From Branchiostoma floridae (Eukaryota > Chordata > Leptocardii > Amphioxiformes > Branchiostomatidae): DNA of 64,000 nucleotides. The notes under the pieces were generated by a model. It ran no database searches, was not told the DNA's origin, and saw only the letters and a program-made list of their open reading frames with translations. Where the stretch lies: positions 14,149,357 to 14,213,356 of the forward strand of contig NC_049991.1 of the NCBI RefSeq assembly GCF_000003815.2, in the 5' to 3' direction. This document shows, piece by piece, positions 60,417 through 64,000 of the stretch. Within the stretch, counting starts at the first letter, position 1; each line of letters starts with the position of its first letter. A program made the translations under genes and the position numbers.

Positions 60417-60636
60417 AAGGAAAAATAGCAGAACATACTGGATAGAACATTGAGCTTGCTATTAATACAGAAACAATTTTACGACAATAAACATATCAGA
60501 AAGCATGGCGACGCACCCTTCCCGTGATACACCGGAGGTCCCTGGGAGATGAAGTGGCGACCGGTCATCGGCAGCTCCCTCTTGCTCCTGGCATCGTTAC
60601 TGCAGCCCTGGGCGCACCGCGAGGTCGGATCGGAAG
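60033..60636 (-). CDS. C-terminal exons of a ZP-domain-type membrane protein
   Basis: Two in-phase minus-strand exons, 60636-60517 and 60187-60033, encode the last 90 or so residues. The first has RCAQGCSNDARSKRELPMTG: the C-x2-GC pair followed by an RSKR furin site is the hallmark end of zona pellucida domains, whose proteins are cleaved there and then polymerise. The second gives a transmembrane helix (SGLLVVGGFLCGVLLMAVGV), a basic stop-transfer (RKRQQR) and a tail with PLYHAV, a YxxPhi endocytosis-type motif, ending DSE. No further ZP exons were recognised on the minus strand up to 64000; they may be beyond the window or lost. The gene opposes the plus-strand exons at 61051. Confidence 0.6.
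60372..60415. repeat. (CTAT)n microsatellite
   Basis: Uninterrupted run of ctat/atct repeats within the intron between the two ZP-type exons. Confidence 0.85.
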
Positions 60637-61050
60637 CTTTGCGAAAGAAACCTTATAGCATTGTCAAACCGAGTAGCTGATAAAAGCTTGTTGCATTTGC
60701 TTAGTGATTCACCTTTCTTCAAAGATCTTCAATAAGGAAGATGCGTTAAAACCCAATCTACATATTGCGCCCAAAGTTCAGGGTCTCCTGCACAGGCTTT
60801 TTCAATACTATCACGGTTCCTTTCCTGCTCTCAATGCAAACTCAAAGCACCAAACACTAAGACGTGTCAGCTACCTATCCAAGTCGCACGCACTATTTTA
60901 ATAAACCTGACCTGACGCGGAATAATATCAATGTGTACACAGGCACCAAGCCGGGGAACTCCAACATTGGTTGATCGAATACTGTTCTGGTGGACGTACA
61001 GGCTGAGTAGAGGATTTCCATCAAGTGAATTGGGATTACTGAGGTGGAAG

Positions 61051-62114
61051 ATGGCTGTGTTTTGGCATCGTCATCTGATGATCTTGATCCTCATTTGCTG
61101 CTTCTTCTCGGGAAGGTAGGTTACAACAAGGAGGTTTTATCAGTAGGTTACAGTGCCTCCAGTAGGTTCCGGTCGACAGTGATCGGCCTCGGCAATGGGC
61201 GCCCTGAGCTGAGGAAAGTTCAACACTGGTGCTCTTTAGTGCTGAACGGCCTTTTCCATTGCTGAAACCTGCTCAGGTGTTATCATTGCATTTCCTGTGA
61301 TAAACATAAACCGAGTAGTGGTTTTCCAGGGCTTAACTCCTCTCAGCGCTCCGGGTCACCAGTGCGGAATGTCGGCACAGCGGCGACCAGCCTGTTCAAA
61401 GGTCATTCAGCACTGCAGATAACAGCCGTCAACACTGGAACCTGATATAACCAGCTCTGGATTTCCAGTGCTGGCGTTTATAAAGAAACCAGCAAGGTCT
61501 TATATGACCTTATATCATGTCCCTGGAACCAGTGACTTTTTTTTCCTTATAAACCCAGTCCTGAACGTAATTTTATGTACCATGTGCCCGTTACCCTGGT
61601 TACCAGACTTTAATACCAAGGCATGCCCGCCGATGTAGAAACGAGCTGCAGGTACCAGGCCATTTCGTTGGCCTGGCAACCATGGTATGCTGCCTGTATC
61701 AGTTATCAATTAGAAAAAAATGATTTTTGATATTACATACAGCGCCTTGAGACCATGTCTAGCAGAGAATGACAGTGTTGGACTTCCAGTGCTGATGATC
61801 ACTTGCTAAGAAAGGAGGCAATTGCTTCAGATTGTCATGGGCATAATGTTACCTGACCCTGATCCTTCTACACCCAAATTTGGGGATTCTGCAGAAAATG
61901 TATCTTTCAATGTATACTCAATGTTTACTCAAGTGGTCCTCCCTCGAACGCCTGGATTATGAGTAACTAGCAACAGAATATACAGAGCTTTCTAACATTT
62001 TATACCAATTTATCTTCTGTCTTTATTCCTTCTAAAGCGGATTGTTCCGCCGGCGGCGGCGGAGGATGTCGCCTGGCTTTCAGCCAGTATGTATTGCTAA
62101 CTGTGAAAACACTG
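61051..62114 (+). CDS. First two exons of a possible fourth SP/Arg-rich paralogue
   Basis: Exon 1 (61051-61115) encodes a signal peptide, MAVFWHRHLMILILICCFFS, then G, and ends exactly as in paralogues 1 and 2 (AG, then gtaggt, phase 2). Exon 2 (62038-62114) continues SGLFRRRRRRMSPGFQPVCI, then ANCENT, and ends in phase 1 with G, then gtaagc, again the phase of the other paralogues; its end (CENTG) lines up with their CGNTG. The TSP1 tryptophans are absent. No EGF-like or TM exon follows within the window, so the gene either continues past 64000 or is incomplete. Phase and layout, more than sequence, support the relationship. Confidence 0.5.
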
Positions 62115-62614
62115 GTAAGCAAGAAATTGTCTTTAGTTATTCAACCAGTCTTAACAGCTGCTAAGGCATACCCTATTTGTCATTTTGTTATATATATGTT
62201 GTCTTTTTTAATCTATTATGAAGCTAGTCAGCTAGTCATCATCAAGCTAGTAAGGATTACTGACTTAATTTTATGAATGACATCCTCTTGAGACCTAATA
62301 ACTAATGTTAGAGGGCGAAAAAGAAATTGTGCTATACCACAGGACTAAACAACCACCAGTCCCAGGCTTGGTTGTCTTGTGTTCAAATCAAGTAAGACTG
62401 CAAGATATAATCATCGCCATGGCAATACTTTTATTGCCATTCTTGTTTAAAGAGGGGAACAAGCCCTGTGCCCCCATGCCCTGACCATGTAAACTCTAGC
62501 AAGCATAAAATTATGACTAACAAGGGAGTCTATCGGGTCACATGTGTCCATTTTTTTAGAACAGTCCAAAATCAATGTCCGTTCAGATGTTATCCACAGT
62601 AGAGATCACGATCC

Positions 62615-62712
62615 AGTAGAATCGTCGATTCTCCTAGGAGAGATCGCGATCGGATCTGGTCCTATGGCCAACTCTGATCGGGATCTCTCCTAGGAGAATC
62701 GACGATTCTACT
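62615..62712. repeat. Perfect 31-bp inverted repeat
   Basis: Arms 62615-62645 (agtagaatcgtcgattctcc then taggagagatc) and 62682-62712 are exact inverses around a 36-base spacer. Each arm itself holds the palindromes tcctagga and aatcgtcgatt, and similar phrases flank it, so this is likely a small foldback element. Confidence 0.8.
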
Positions 62713-63130
62713 AGTATAGATAGCGATCGGGGTCTCTCCTAGGGACAACTCTGATACAAGCTCAGCTGATGCTATTAGATATGGGAAACAGCAATACTTT
62801 TTTATTCAGTATTAATGCAAACCGTCTAACTCATTACCAACTAAACTCAAGCCTACTTGTGTCACTTCTACAATGTTCACTCAAGACTACCACATTAGAG
62901 TCACTTCTTCAACTTTACTCAAGGCACACTTCTACTCAATGCTACCTCACTAGTGTCACGTCTACACCTTCTTTACTCAAGGCACACTTCTACGTACTCA
63001 CCCGTAGCAAACCACCAGTCCTGGAATGGCACTGTCAGTGGCTGGACAGGCACTGACAGTGGCATTTCAGACGTAATTCAGCACCTCCACTGACAGGCCT
63101 GCAATACCACTGGCAAGTACGAATCGCATT

Positions 63131-63190
63131 GATCTGGGACTGTCTTGACAGGCCTGAAATGATCTGGGACTGTCTTGACAGGCCTGAAAT
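63131..63190. repeat. 30-bp perfect tandem duplication
   Basis: gatctgggactgtcttgaca then ggcctgaaat occurs twice back to back; neighbouring sequence holds more actgtca/tgacagt pieces. Confidence 0.85.
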
Positions 63191-63921
63191 GCCACTGTCC
63201 ATGACTGTGTCCCACCACTGTCAGCTATGACCAATCACAGGCTTGTATTAATTAGGCATCAAGCGAATCAGATACAAGCTCCTTTAATTGGAAGCAGGCC
63301 CTGGGAATTTTGAAAACTTTTACAGTTAGGTTGGTGAGGAGCTATTGAAAGGAGTCAGCAGGGATATTTACTGTGAATATGGCCTCCAACTCCCAGACTT
63401 TGCAGCTTGGAAAGCAGATTCATGGCCATAACTATTGTTTGGAAGTACTGTGGATGTGGGGGAAAGTGTACATCATGTTTCTGAGGTAAGATATTAGTGA
63501 CAAATGGCAACATTTTGAATTTTGACAATTGTTGGGAGGGGGGCATGGCAGAGTGCTTATAGTCAGACCCGGTGCCTAAACACAAAAGGCACAGAATTAA
63601 CACATACATTTGTGTACAGTCAGTTGTTGTCTTGTTCTTTAAGAGACTTATTTGGTTGTGGATTCAGAAATTCAAGTTATCATATAAGCATTTTAATTTA
63701 GAATTGTCAAATCAATGACAGAGGAGGTTTGTCTATTGTTGTCTATTGTTTCTGCTTCTGTTATTTTTTAAAGCATTTTGTAGTTGTTGCATAAATTTCA
63801 ATCTGTACTCTATGTAGATAGAACCTGTTAGCCCAAATCTTTCTATTGTCCAGTTTTTGTATAATTTCTACCTCCAAAATCTAGTACATGGGCAGAAGTG
63901 TTTTGAATGTAAGAGCAGATC

Positions 63922-64000
63922 CACGACTGTCAGTCATGATTCATTACAACTGTTTTACGACTGTCAGTCATGATTCTACGACTGTTCTACGACTGTCTAC
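63922..64000. repeat. Start of a gactgt-type minisatellite at the window edge
   Basis: acgactgtcagtcatgattc appears at about 63923 and again at about 63957, followed by tacgactgttctacgactgt; the array probably continues beyond the window. Confidence 0.6.

Larger units (their letters stand above)
62115..64000. other. Repeat-rich right end of the window
   Basis: No coding exon recognised. Contains the perfect foldback at 62615-62712, a 30-bp tandem duplication at 63131-63190, imperfect repeats of actcaaggcacacttctac at 62920-62995, and, at the edge, repeats of acgactgtcagtcatgattc (63922-64000). Confidence 0.6.

Overview
The window is animal nuclear DNA, not bacterial: every convincing gene is split into short exons by GT-AG introns, and the spaces between are filled with MITE-like foldbacks, a tRNA-derived SINE, non-LTR retrotransposon scraps and minisatellites. 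The gene content (a MARF1-type NYN protein next to NudE, a HAUS8-like augmin subunit, a CYP2-like P450, a ZP-type tail and small TSP1/EGF membrane proteins), compact introns and a locally duplicated block diverged by a few percent plus indels suggest an invertebrate chordate, most likely a lancelet (Branchiostoma). The species call is inference. Two runs of N (21225-21349 and 32625-33157) are assembly gaps.

Layout. (1) 1-3.2 kb, minus strand: 5' part of a MARF1-like gene, running off the left edge inside its NYN domain. (2) 5.27-20.54 kb, plus strand: a complete nudE (NDE1/NDEL1) gene, head-to-head with MARF1 as in human 16p13.11. (3) 24.6-37.3 kb, minus strand: a HAUS8-like gene with a long N-terminal extension; six consecutive exons occur twice in tandem around the second gap, one copy carrying a frameshift. 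(4) 37.6-38.5 kb: two non-LTR retrotransposon 3' ends. (5) 39.2-41.1 kb and 49.8-51.5 kb, plus strand: two four-exon paralogues encoding tiny type I membrane proteins (signal peptide, TSP1-like motif, EGF-like module, transmembrane helix). A degenerate third copy lies at 51.9-52.9 kb, and the first two exons of a possible fourth at 61.05-62.1 kb. (6) 41.86-46.04 kb, between paralogues 1 and 2: a 4.2 kb foldback element with 1.15 kb inverted arms enclosing a 51-bp minisatellite. (7) 47.0-48.55 kb, plus strand: a three-exon acidic, serine-rich protein. (8) 55.5-59.35 kb, plus strand: a complete eight-exon CYP2-like P450. (9) 60.0-60.6 kb, minus strand: the last two exons of a ZP-type membrane protein with a furin site. 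(10) 62.1-64 kb: repeat-rich DNA.

Functional links. NudE (dynein/LIS1 adaptor) and HAUS8 (augmin, microtubule branching) both act on the mitotic microtubule apparatus, but nothing in the sequence shows them to be co-regulated. The features least explained by known annotation are the TSP1/EGF mini-receptor cluster with the foldback inside it, and the foldback's minisatellite, each unit of which contains consensus-like splice sites.
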